From Rhizobiaceae bacterium (GTDB taxonomy: Bacteria > Pseudomonadota > Alphaproteobacteria > Rhizobiales > Rhizobiaceae), in contig JANQMU010000159.1 in NCBI GenBank assembly GCA_028279875.1, positions 1 to 34,224 of the forward strand: a DNA stretch of 34,224 nucleotides. The letters run 5' to 3'. How positions within the stretch are numbered: position 1 is the stretch's first letter; every line of letters starts with the position of its first letter. Below, piece after piece: positions 23,725 through 31,088 of this stretch. The position numbers and the translations under genes were made by a program. A model generated the notes under the pieces. That model saw nothing but the letters and a program-made list of their open reading frames with translations, made no database searches and was not told the DNA's origin.

Positions 23725-23991
23725 ATGTGCAGGAACATCAAGACCCTGTTCAATTTCGAACCGCCGGCGACCGATGACGAGGTGCATGACGCGGCGTTGC
23801 AATTCGTGCGCAAGCTGAGCGGCTCCACCCGACCGTCGAAACGCAACGCGGCGGCTTTCGATAAGGCGGTCCACGAGATCGCCGCCTCGGTGCACAGGCT
23901 TCTGGGAGCGCTGGAAACCGACCGTCCACCGCGCAACCGCGAGGTGGAGGCGGCCAAGGCCAAGGCGCGGTCAGCAGCCCGCTTCGCCTGA
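23725..23991 (+). CDS. DUF2277 family protein
   Basis: The 88-residue product MCRNIKTLFNFEPPAT... has the conserved MCRNI start, FEPPAT, ALQFVRKLSG, and the end REVEAAKAKARSAARF of the DUF2277 family, common in proteobacteria and actinobacteria. The function is unknown. The ATG at 23725 has GGGAGA eight bases upstream; an in-frame extension to 23629 has no family support. It overlaps the convergent methyltransferase gene tail to tail by 21 bp. The 110 bp before it hold no clear promoter. Confidence 0.85.
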   Translation: MCRNIKTLFNFEPPATDDEVHDAALQFVRKLSGSTRPSKRNAAAFDKAVHEIAASVHRLLGALETDRPPRNREVEAAKAKARSAARFA

Positions 23992-24597
23992 CGGGTATGT
24001 TGCGGGGCGCGCCGTTGCCGTGATCGTGATCCACGGCTCGACATTGCCGGCCAGCCCGCGTTCTTCGCCGGTCGCCGAGCCGTCGACGGCAAAGCCGGCC
24101 GCCGTCAGATGGTCCGTTAGTTCGGCTTCGGAGTAATAGCTGTAAAACCGCCCCAGCCTGTCGCGCTGGCTGCCCGCGCCGAGCTTCATGCCGAGATGCA
24201 GCACGCCTGACGGTAAAAGCGCGCGATGCGCGGCGGCAAGGTGGCGCGGAAAATCCTCGGCGGCGGCATGCAGCAGGCTGAAATTGGCCCAGACGCCGTG
24301 ATAGACATCCGCCGCGTCGAGATCGTCGAAGGTCATCTGACGGGCGCCGATCCCGTGGGTGGCATTGGCAAGGCGGACCATCTCGGCGGAGGCATCGACC
24401 GGGTCGACCTGCAGGCCATGGTCGCGCATCACTGCCGATGAAGCGGCCGGCCCGCATCCAAGGTCCAGAACCAGGCCGTTCGCCGGGATGCGGGCGATGA
24501 AGGCGAGCAGGGCCGGATCAGGCTTTTTCCGTTTGACGTGGCCGGCATAATCGTTGGCCCGGGCATTATAGGCGCCGATCGTTTCATCATCGGTCAC
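23971..24597 (-). CDS. SAM-dependent methyltransferase (class I)
   Basis: The 208-residue protein carries motif I of class I methyltransferases, GLVLDLGCGPAASS (about 40-53), an acidic residue ending the second strand (VDPVDASAEM), and LLPSGVLHLGMKLG. The N-terminus (ETIGAYNARANDYAGHV) is like UbiE/ubiquinone-type small-molecule methyltransferases. Substrate unknown. The GTG start at 24597 overlaps the dehydratase stop (GTGA), so the two are co-translated. Confidence 0.8.
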   Translation of the reverse strand: MTDDETIGAYNARANDYAGHVKRKKPDPALLAFIARIPANGLVLDLGCGPAASSAVMRDHGLQVDPVDASAEMVRLANATHGIGARQMTFDDLDAADVYHGVWANFSLLHAAAEDFPRHLAAAHRALLPSGVLHLGMKLGAGSQRDRLGRFYSYYSEAELTDHLTAAGFAVDGSATGEERGLAGNVEPWITITATARPATYPSGEAGC

Positions 24598-25541
24598 GGG
24601 GAGTCCTCCGCAACTGCTACAAACCAGTCCGGTTGCGCATTGGCACCGCAGACCAGCACGCCGACCCGTTCGTCCGGTGCGGGACGATAGGCTTCCGACG
24701 TCAGCGCCGCCAGCGCCGTGGCCGCGCCCGGTTCGCCGACGATGCGCACATCATCCCACAGCCGCCGCTGCGCCCCCGTGATGGCGTCATCCGAAACCAG
24801 CACCGAAACCGGCCTTGTGTCGCCGAGGATCCGATAGGGCAGGGCGCCCAGCGTCGCTGCACCCAGTGCGCTGGCGGCAATGCCGGTGCCGGATATCTCC
24901 ACATCCCGGCCTTTCTTCAATGCCGTCGCCAGCGTTGCCGTGCCCTCCGATTCCACTGCCACGATCCTGACGCGGTCGCCGAACCAGCTGGCGATGCCGC
25001 CAATCAGGCCGCCGCCGCCGACCGAAACGATGAGCGTGTCCAGTCCCGGCATCTGTTCGTCGATTTCCATTCCCAGCGTGCCCTGGCCGGCCAGCACCAG
25101 CGGGTCGTCATAGGGATGCACCAGCCGGGCGCCGATGTCTTTGGCATGGGCGACACACCGGTCCCATATGGCCGCCATGTCGTTTCCCGCGACGATCACC
25201 TCGGCGCCGAACCGGCGCATGCGATCGATCTTCACCGGCCCGGCAAAATCCGGCGCGAAGATGGTCGAGCGTATGCCGAGCCTGCTCGCCGCATAGGCAA
25301 GGGCGGCGCCGTGATTGCCGCCGGAAAAAGCCGCAACGCCGCCGGGCTGGAGATCGCTGGAAAGAAGGGCGTTGAACGCGCCGCGCACCTTGAACGATCC
25401 GGTGTGCTGAAACTGTTCCAGTTTCAGGCAGACGGGAACGGCGTCGGCAAGCGTTCCGGCTTCGATATCCAGTGTCGGTGTCCGCCTGATATGGTGCTGA
25501 ATGCGGGCATGGGCCGCCCGGATATCGGCCTGTGAAATCAC
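24594..25541 (-). CDS. PLP-dependent threonine/serine dehydratase family enzyme
   Basis: I choose the GTG at 25541 (GGAG nine bases upstream), giving 315 residues; the TTG at 25607 adds a non-conserved leader. The PLP lysine is K51 in HTGSFKVRGA, with the phosphate-binding glycine loop SVGGGGLIGG and the substrate loop AFSGGNHGAALAYAA. Family members deaminate serine/threonine or racemise serine or hydroxyaspartate. It has no C-terminal ACT regulatory domain, so it is of the catabolic or racemase type. It is paired with the methyltransferase; no further pathway context. Confidence 0.85.
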   Translation of the reverse strand: MISQADIRAAHARIQHHIRRTPTLDIEAGTLADAVPVCLKLEQFQHTGSFKVRGAFNALLSSDLQPGGVAAFSGGNHGAALAYAASRLGIRSTIFAPDFAGPVKIDRMRRFGAEVIVAGNDMAAIWDRCVAHAKDIGARLVHPYDDPLVLAGQGTLGMEIDEQMPGLDTLIVSVGGGGLIGGIASWFGDRVRIVAVESEGTATLATALKKGRDVEISGTGIAASALGAATLGALPYRILGDTRPVSVLVSDDAITGAQRRLWDDVRIVGEPGAATALAALTSEAYRPAPDERVGVLVCGANAQPDWFVAVAEDSP

Positions 25542-25622
25542 GCTGAATTCTCCGTTGATTTCGGCAGCGTTGTCCGCATTTGCAGCGTTTGTCAAACCAG
25601 ATCTCAATACCTGGACGATCTC

Positions 25623-26006
25623 CTACGGAGCCGGGTCTTCCTGCGCCGCACCCAGATTCAGCAGATTGCCGTCGGGATCGACAATATGGGCTTCGATCAT
25701 GCCCCAGGGTGTCAGGGTGGCGGGAACATAGCGCGGGATGCCGGTTTTCGGAATGGCCAGGCTCTGCCATTCCCTGGTCAGGGCCGCCACATTGAGCACC
25801 CGCACATAGGCGCTGTGCGAGGAACCGGCGGGGTCATGGTCCGGGCGCGGCGTGAAGTGAATTTCGAGACCATCGCGGCGAATGATCAGATAGCCCTCTT
25901 CATAGCGGGCGACTTCGTGGAATCCGAACTGTTGATAAAAGTCGACGGTCCCATCGAAATCATTCGAGATCAGGATCGGAATACCGCAAAGAATCTGGCC
26001 GGCCAC
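25623..26006 (-). CDS. VOC/glyoxalase family protein (bleomycin-resistance-like)
   Basis: From the GTG at 26006 (GGGAG upstream) the protein has 127 residues. It shows a VOC fold: GIPILISNDFDGTVDFYQQFGF, YEEGYLIIRRDGLEIHFTP, and a C-terminal MIEAHIVDPDGNLLNLG, with His and Glu in metal-like positions. The pattern matches bleomycin-resistance-type VOC proteins that bind rather than degrade; a dioxygenase-like role cannot be excluded. An in-frame start at 26054 lies farther up without a ribosome site. Divergent from sigZ across 134 bp. Confidence 0.8.
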   Translation of the reverse strand: MAGQILCGIPILISNDFDGTVDFYQQFGFHEVARYEEGYLIIRRDGLEIHFTPRPDHDPAGSSHSAYVRVLNVAALTREWQSLAIPKTGIPRYVPATLTPWGMIEAHIVDPDGNLLNLGAAQEDPAP

Positions 26007-26140
26007 GACGAAACTCCCATATGTGCTTGATGGTCGCACCGGTTCTACACCCATTCGTTCCGTTGTGGAATCCGGCGCGTGCGAAGATCGCCTCGCGCAC
26101 GGATCGACAGTTTGATAAGGACAGCATTCAAGGAACCGCC

Positions 26141-26686
26141 ATGACGGACGTGGATATCATCTGGAACGACTACAGGGGCGCCCTTCGCGCCTTCCTGCGG
26201 TCCCGCGTTTCGGACCCGGATGATGTGGACGATCTTTTGCAGGATATCCTCGTCAAGACCCACCGGGAGCTTCCGAACCTGCGGGACGACGAACGGCTGA
26301 AATCCTGGCTCTTCAGCATCGCGCGCAACACCACGACCGATTTCTATCGAAAGCGCGCAAAGGCGCGGGATCTTCACCCCGACGATCTTTGGCATCACGG
26401 CCAGGAGGAGGCCGCCGCCTCCGGCCTGGAGCGGTGTGTGCTGCCTTTCATTGCAAGCCTGCAGGACGAGGATGCAGAACTTCTGCGGGCGATCGACATC
26501 GAAGGCATGCCGCAAAAGGACTACGCCCGGCAGCACGGTATCAGCTATTCGACTCTGAAATCGCGCGTCCAGTCGGCGCGCCGGAAGCTTCGCAAACGGT
26601 TTCAGCGCTGCTGCGATTTTGAACTGGATCAAAACGGCGCGCTGATGGATTTCCATCCGAAGGCGAAAAACTGCACAAATTGCTGA
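26141..26686 (+). CDS. sigZ: SigZ-type ECF RNA polymerase sigma factor
   Basis: ATG at 26141 after AAGGAA gives 181 residues; a 40-residue upstream extension is not conserved-looking. Region 2 is visible at about 9-75 (IIWNDYRGALRAFLRSRV, DDVDDLLQDILVKTHR, LKSWLFSIARNTTTDFYRKR), and region 4 at about 120-160 (EGMPQKDYARQHGISYSTLKSRVQSARRKLRK). The C-terminus is cysteine-rich: CC after the last helix, then a final CTNC, as in SigZ proteins. No anti-sigma gene is adjacent, so the Cys tail may itself sense redox state or metal (inference). The glutathione S-transferase gene 66 bp downstream may be a target. Confidence 0.88.
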   Translation: MTDVDIIWNDYRGALRAFLRSRVSDPDDVDDLLQDILVKTHRELPNLRDDERLKSWLFSIARNTTTDFYRKRAKARDLHPDDLWHHGQEEAAASGLERCVLPFIASLQDEDAELLRAIDIEGMPQKDYARQHGISYSTLKSRVQSARRKLRKRFQRCCDFELDQNGALMDFHPKAKNCTNC

Positions 26687-26752
26687 TTTGATCTCGTCTT
26701 TTCGGCGCCGGCTTCGTCTTCACAGGCAAACGACACGGAAAGGACGTCACAC

Positions 26753-27457
26753 ATGATCAAGGTCATAAGCTTCAAAATCTGCCCCTTCGTGCAGCGGGTG
26801 ACGGCGTTGCTGGAAGCCAAGAACATTCCCTATGAGGTCGAACTGATCTCGCTGAAGGACAAGCCGCAGTGGTTCCTGGACATCTCCCCCAACGGGCAGG
26901 TGCCGGTTCTGATTTCGGAAAACGGCACGCCGATCTTCGAATCCGAGGCCATCGTCGAATATCTCGAGGAAGCCTATCCGGCATTGCAGCCTGACATCCC
27001 CCTGGAGGACAAGGCGATCAACCGGGCCTGGAGCACCCTTGCGTCCAAGAACTATCTCGTTCAGTGCGGCGCCCAGCGCAGCGCCGATGCCGAGACGCTG
27101 AAGGAACGCGGCGCAAAGCTTGGCACCGCATTCGACAAGATCGAATCCGCCTTGGGCGACAACACGTTCTTCGGCGGCGAAAAGCTCGGCCTCGTAGACG
27201 TGGCATGGATGACCCTGCTGCATCGCGCTGACATTATCGAGCGGCGCACCGGCTACGATTTCATCGGCCAGCGGCCGAAGCTGAAAAAATGGCAGCAGGC
27301 GCTGCTCGAAACCGGTATCCCGCAAAAGGCTGTGACGGCAGATTTCGAGGACGCTTTCAGCGATTTTTACCTGTCCGACGAAACCTATCTTGGACGCGGC
27401 TGTGACGTGACGCCCGATGGATCCGACCGATCCCGTGCGTCCGGATCGTGTTGCTGA
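26753..27457 (+). CDS. Glutathione S-transferase family protein
   Basis: The 234-residue protein has a thioredoxin-like N-domain with the CPF motif (FKICPFVQR, Cys near residue 10), NGQVPVLI with the cis-Pro, and the glutathione-binding ESEAIVEYLEE; an all-helical C-domain follows. The Cys at the active site suggests an omega/lambda-like thiol transferase or dehydroascorbate-reductase-type activity rather than classical conjugation. The tail is unusual: it ends in GSCC with another Cys at GRGCD. It follows sigZ on the same strand with AAAGGA before the ATG. Confidence 0.88.
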   Translation: MIKVISFKICPFVQRVTALLEAKNIPYEVELISLKDKPQWFLDISPNGQVPVLISENGTPIFESEAIVEYLEEAYPALQPDIPLEDKAINRAWSTLASKNYLVQCGAQRSADAETLKERGAKLGTAFDKIESALGDNTFFGGEKLGLVDVAWMTLLHRADIIERRTGYDFIGQRPKLKKWQQALLETGIPQKAVTADFEDAFSDFYLSDETYLGRGCDVTPDGSDRSRASGSCC

Positions 27458-27496
27458 TGCCGCAGCGGACGGGCCAGGCAGCCCGCATGGGCGGCA
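27458..27496. terminator. Inverted repeat between convergent genes
   Basis: TGCCGC (27458-27463) pairs with GCGGCA (27491-27496), and inside it CGGGC (27470-27474) pairs with GCCCG (27481-27485). It fills the 46-bp gap between the GST and dctM stops. There is no T-run on either strand, so it may act with Rho or as a block to opposing transcripts. Confidence 0.35.
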
Positions 27497-27503
27497 TGTC
27501 CGG

Positions 27504-28811
27504 CTACTGGTAGGGAAGCCAAAGGGCCAGTTGCGGAAACGCGATCAGCAGCGCCACCAGCAGGAGCGAGCAGCCGATGAACGGAAATGCCGACGTGTAG
27601 ATGTCGCGCATGGTGGTGCCCGGCGGCGCGACGCCCTTCATGACGAATAACAGCAAACCGAAGGGCGGTGTGGTGAAGCTGATCTCGAGGGCGAGAAGCA
27701 TGATGAGGCCGAACCAGACCGGATCGAAGCCCAGGGTCAGCGCCAATGGGAAAAAGATCGGCACGGTCAGAAGCATCATCGAGATCTGCTCCATGAACAT
27801 GCCGAGCAGCAGCAGCACGGCGAACATGACCAGCAGCATGGCGAGCGGCGCCAGGTCGTAGGAGGTGGCCCAGGTGACCAGGCCGCGCGACGCCCCGGAA
27901 AAGGCAAGGAGCTGGCTGAAGGTGGCGGAGCCGAAGACGATCAGATAGGCCATCAGCGTGACCCGCAGCGCCCCGGTGACGGATTTGCGCATGGCCAACC
28001 ATGTGAGACAGCGAAACACCGCGGCAAGGATCAGCACGCCGAGCGCGCCGAAGGCCGCGGCCTCGGACGGGGTGACGAAACCGTTGATCATCAGGACGAT
28101 GATCACCACCATCACGCCCACCATCGGCACCACATCGCGCAACAGCAGCAACGCCTTTTGTGCAAACGACATCGGCTCGACATCATAGGCGGGCGCCGCG
28201 TCGGGATCGATCTTCGTCTGCAGCCAGATGGTGGCAATATAGAAGGATGCGAGGATCAGGCCGGGGATGACCCCGGCGATCAGCAGGGCGCCCACATCGA
28301 TCTGCGCCAGCGTCGCCAGGAGAACCGCAAGGGCCGAGGGCGGAATGATGATCGCCAGGCCGCCGGTGCCGAGGATCGGCCCGATGCTCATATGGGACTT
28401 GTAGCCGCGACGGCTCATCTCCGGCACCATCAGCGACCCCAGCAGGGCCGTGGACCCCATCGACGATCCCGAAAGGGTGGAAAAGCCCGTACCGCCCAGC
28501 ACCGTCACGTAGCTCAGCCGACCCGGCAGCCGGCCGAGCAATCGGTCTATGGCGTTGAACATGCGTGCCCCGAGCCCTGTGTGAAAGAAGATCTCGCCCA
28601 TCAGCAGAAACAGCGGAATGGGCACCAGAGCGTATTTCGTCAGCGCGCCGAGACCATTGTTCAAAAGCTGGCCGACGCCGCGGTCGCCGCCCATGAAGAC
28701 CCAGGCGCCGATGATATTGGCGGCCAGGAACGCCAGCGCAACGGGCATGCCCACCGCCATCAGGACGACGATGGTGCCCAGCAGGAGGGCGAGTGCCTCG
28801 TACCATTCCAT
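27504..28811 (-). CDS. dctM: TRAP transporter large permease
   Basis: The 435-residue, about twelve-segment membrane protein has DctM signatures: MGMPVALAFLAANIIGAWVF early, GGTGFSTLSGSSMGSTALLG (the GSSxG-rich re-entrant loop) and later GMFMEQISMMLLTVPIFFP and LEISFTTPPFGLLLFVMKG. It is the sodium-coupled translocation subunit. Its ATG shares one base with the dctQ stop (TAATG). Last gene of the gntR-leuCD-dctPQM run. Confidence 0.95.
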   Translation of the reverse strand: MEWYEALALLLGTIVVLMAVGMPVALAFLAANIIGAWVFMGGDRGVGQLLNNGLGALTKYALVPIPLFLLMGEIFFHTGLGARMFNAIDRLLGRLPGRLSYVTVLGGTGFSTLSGSSMGSTALLGSLMVPEMSRRGYKSHMSIGPILGTGGLAIIIPPSALAVLLATLAQIDVGALLIAGVIPGLILASFYIATIWLQTKIDPDAAPAYDVEPMSFAQKALLLLRDVVPMVGVMVVIIVLMINGFVTPSEAAAFGALGVLILAAVFRCLTWLAMRKSVTGALRVTLMAYLIVFGSATFSQLLAFSGASRGLVTWATSYDLAPLAMLLVMFAVLLLLGMFMEQISMMLLTVPIFFPLALTLGFDPVWFGLIMLLALEISFTTPPFGLLLFVMKGVAPPGTTMRDIYTSAFPFIGCSLLLVALLIAFPQLALWLPYQ

Positions 28812-29317
28812 TATTCGTGGATTCCCGCTTCGCCCGTGTGCATCAGCTCCGAGCCGGTCACGAAGCGCATGAACTCAATCGCCATCAGCCCGAAACTGAG
28901 TGGAAAGGCGAAGGTCAGCAGCCAGCGCGGGTAGTAATAGGCGCGTGTGTCGACGTCGCCGCGCTCGATATTGGTTAAGAACAGATCGGCGCCCTTCCAG
29001 GCCAGGATCACGCAGACGGCGACGCAGGCCAGCGCGACCAGCCGGCTGGCGATGCGTCGCGGATATTCCGACAGCGCGGATGTGACCAGTTCGATATGCA
29101 CATGGCCTTTCTCGCGTACCAGCCACGGCGCGCCGAGCATGGTCATGTAAAGAAGGCCGTATTCGGCCGAGGTGAACAGCCAGGCAAAGGGCTGCAGCCC
29201 GAAATTGCGCATCATCACCGAGGTGATGACCGAGACCATCAGCCAGACCAGCGTCGCGCCGGCGACGAAGGCCATCGCATAGAGCAAGGCGGTGTACGCC
29301 TTTCCGATTGCCGTCAT
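28811..29317 (-). CDS. dctQ: TRAP transporter small permease
   Basis: Using the ATG at 29317 gives 168 residues with four membrane segments (about 8-30, 45-62, 85-105, 125-150) and the DctQ motif SVITSVMMRNFG followed by PWLVREKGHVHIELV. An 18-residue in-frame extension to 29371 would run through the stem-loop after dctP and is rejected. It pairs with DctM in the inner membrane. Confidence 0.9.
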   Translation of the reverse strand: MTAIGKAYTALLYAMAFVAGATLVWLMVSVITSVMMRNFGLQPFAWLFTSAEYGLLYMTMLGAPWLVREKGHVHIELVTSALSEYPRRIASRLVALACVAVCVILAWKGADLFLTNIERGDVDTRAYYYPRWLLTFAFPLSFGLMAIEFMRFVTGSELMHTGEAGIHE

Positions 29318-29327
29318 TGGGTCCCGT

Positions 29328-29363
29328 CCAAAAATTTCGGGCCCGCCGGTACCGGCGGGCCCG
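29328..29363 (-). terminator. Perfect 26-bp palindrome with T-tract between dctP and dctQ
   Basis: 29338-29363 is a perfect GC-rich palindrome (arm CGGGCCCGCCGGT). On the minus strand it is followed by AAATTTTT (29337-29330). This looks like an intrinsic terminator placed 8 bp after the dctP stop and would let only part of the transcripts continue into dctQM. Confidence 0.6.
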
Positions 29364-29371
29364 CGTTTCAC

Positions 29372-30382
29372 TCAGTTCGCGTTGAGATCGTAGAAATGCT
29401 CAATCAGCGTATCGTAATTTGCGGTTCCGCCCGGCTGTTCCGCCATCAGGCCCTTCATACGCTCCCAGGTCTTTTCCCGGGCGGCCGCAAGATAGTTGGC
29501 CTTGGCCTCGCCTTCCAGCGAAACCACCTTCATGCCGGCGGCATCGAGCGCGGCGAAATCCTCGTCGCGTTTGGCGCGCAGGGCCGCAACACTGTCCTTT
29601 TCGTGCTGGATGGCGACATCCTGAAGGATCTTTTTCGATTCATCGCTGAGGCTGTTCCATTTCTCCAGATTGACGATCACGCCAAGGTCGGTCGAGAAGA
29701 AACAGGGCTCGATACGGTAGTTCAGGAACTCGTTCCATTTCAGGTCGATCAGCCCGATCTGTGTCCACCCGGTGGCGTCGACCACACCGCGCTGCAGGGC
29801 GGAATAGACCTCGCCCGTTGGCAGATCGATCACCTGCGCGCCCAGATAGTTGGTGAAAAAGGCGTTGTAGACATTGTTTCCGCGCAGCTTCAATCCCTCG
29901 ACCTCGAGATTGCCGGCTGCATCAAAGCTCGGCTCATCCCGCGTCCAAAGATTGTAGCAGACGCCGCTGTCGAACCAGCCGAGATATTTCAGGCCCATCT
30001 TCTCCTGATGGATCTTGTCGATCAGATCGATGCCGCCGTTCTTGCGGGTTTCGACGGCCGTCAGGTTGGACGCCACCATCGCGTCCTTTTCCGGCAGGGC
30101 ACCGCCATAGAAGGATCCGGGCGTATAGACCATGTCGACGATCCCGTCGCGCACCGCGTCTGGCTGCTGGAACATGCCGATGGCCTCGGGTCCGCCGCGC
30201 ACGTCGATCTGCACGACGTCCTTGCCCGCTTCGTTGACCTTGTCGACGAAGGACAGGAAGCTCTTGGTGTAGATCAGGGTTTCGGGAAAGGCGTGAACCG
30301 CCGAAATCCTGTCTTCCGCCAGCGCGACGCCGGCAATCAGGGTTGATCCGGCGACAAGGCCGCCCAGAAGTGTCTTTTTCAT
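29372..30382 (-). CDS. dctP: TRAP transporter periplasmic binding protein
   Basis: The 336-residue protein has a clear signal peptide (MKKTLLGGLVAGSTLIAGVALA). The mature part has FPETLIYTKSFLSFVDKVNE, KLRGNNVYNAFFTNYLGAQ, and ALQRGVVDATGWTQIGL, the DctP signature near the ligand-binding Arg (a KLRG Arg is in place). It binds a carboxylate, probably an organic acid related to the LeuCD substrate. The ATG at 30382 has GGAGGA well placed. Flanked on both sides by stem-loops. Confidence 0.92.
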   Translation of the reverse strand: MKKTLLGGLVAGSTLIAGVALAEDRISAVHAFPETLIYTKSFLSFVDKVNEAGKDVVQIDVRGGPEAIGMFQQPDAVRDGIVDMVYTPGSFYGGALPEKDAMVASNLTAVETRKNGGIDLIDKIHQEKMGLKYLGWFDSGVCYNLWTRDEPSFDAAGNLEVEGLKLRGNNVYNAFFTNYLGAQVIDLPTGEVYSALQRGVVDATGWTQIGLIDLKWNEFLNYRIEPCFFSTDLGVIVNLEKWNSLSDESKKILQDVAIQHEKDSVAALRAKRDEDFAALDAAGMKVVSLEGEAKANYLAAAREKTWERMKGLMAEQPGGTANYDTLIEHFYDLNAN

Positions 30383-30442
30383 TGTCTTCCTCCGTTATCG
30401 GGAACGCGATGACCGTCGTCCCCTTGGTTTACAGGCACTTTC

Positions 30443-30473
30443 CAGTTGCCCAACTGCGCCGGATTTCCGGCGC
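30443..30473. repeat. Two tandem stem-loops between leuD and dctP
   Basis: CAGTTG-CC-CAACTG (30443-30456) and GCGCCGGA-TT-TCCGGCGC (30456-30473) are both perfect inverted repeats, meeting at one base, inside the 94-bp leuD-dctP gap. No T-run follows on the minus strand. They may be RNA-processing or stabilising structures that let dctP accumulate. Confidence 0.5.
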
Positions 30474-30476
30474 CGC

Positions 30477-31088
30477 TCAATCCGCCGCTGCGGGCCAGGC
30501 CCACCACGCGGTTTGACGTCTGTTTTCCTTGTATGCGCCGATCGTCGCGGCGTGCTGCATCGTCAGGTCGATATCGTCCCATCCGTTGATCAGTTTGGTG
30601 CGCCAGCCTTCATCGAGCGTGAAAGGCAGGGAGTGATCGCCATGGGCGATCCGCCGGCTCTCAAGATCGACCTGTATGACCGCTGTCCCGTCCCCCAGGA
30701 TCTCGGCGAGCAGTGCCGCATGGTCGGCGTCGATCCGGGCCGGAAGCAGGCCGTTATTGACGGCATTGCCGGCGAAGATATCCCCGAAGCTCGGGGCGAT
30801 CACGACGCGGAATCCGGCATCGATCAACGCGTAGACCGCAGCCTCGCGTGATGAGCCGCTGCCGAAATTGTGGCCGGTGACGAGGATGCTGATGCCGTTC
30901 TCACGGTTCAGCGGAAAGTCGGGATGCAGTTCGCCGACTTCATCGCGGCGAAGGTCGTGAAGCAGATAGTCGCCATAGCCTTCGCTGCGCGGAACAGACA
31001 TGAAGCGCGCCGGAATCAGCTGGTCGGTATCCACATGGTCGAGCGGCAGGACGACGGTCCGGCCTTCATGTACGGTCCAGCCCGCCAT
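30477..31088 (-). CDS. leuD: Aconitase-family hydro-lyase small subunit (LeuD-like)
   Basis: The ATG at 31088 shares a base with the leuC stop (TGATG) and gives 203 residues, normal for LeuD. The swivel-domain signatures are present: LDHVDTDQLIPARF near 16-29, HNFGSGSSREAAVYAL, and RVVIAPSFGDIFAGNAVNNGLLP. It forms the active hydratase with LeuC. The GSGSSREAAVY region, where canonical LeuD has GCGSSREHAPW, differs and may mark a changed substrate. Genetic context (GntR, TRAP transporter) points to catabolism of a malate-like acid, not leucine synthesis; leuA and leuB are not in the window. Confidence 0.88.
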   Translation of the reverse strand: MAGWTVHEGRTVVLPLDHVDTDQLIPARFMSVPRSEGYGDYLLHDLRRDEVGELHPDFPLNRENGISILVTGHNFGSGSSREAAVYALIDAGFRVVIAPSFGDIFAGNAVNNGLLPARIDADHAALLAEILGDGTAVIQVDLESRRIAHGDHSLPFTLDEGWRTKLINGWDDIDLTMQHAATIGAYKENRRQTAWWAWPAAAD

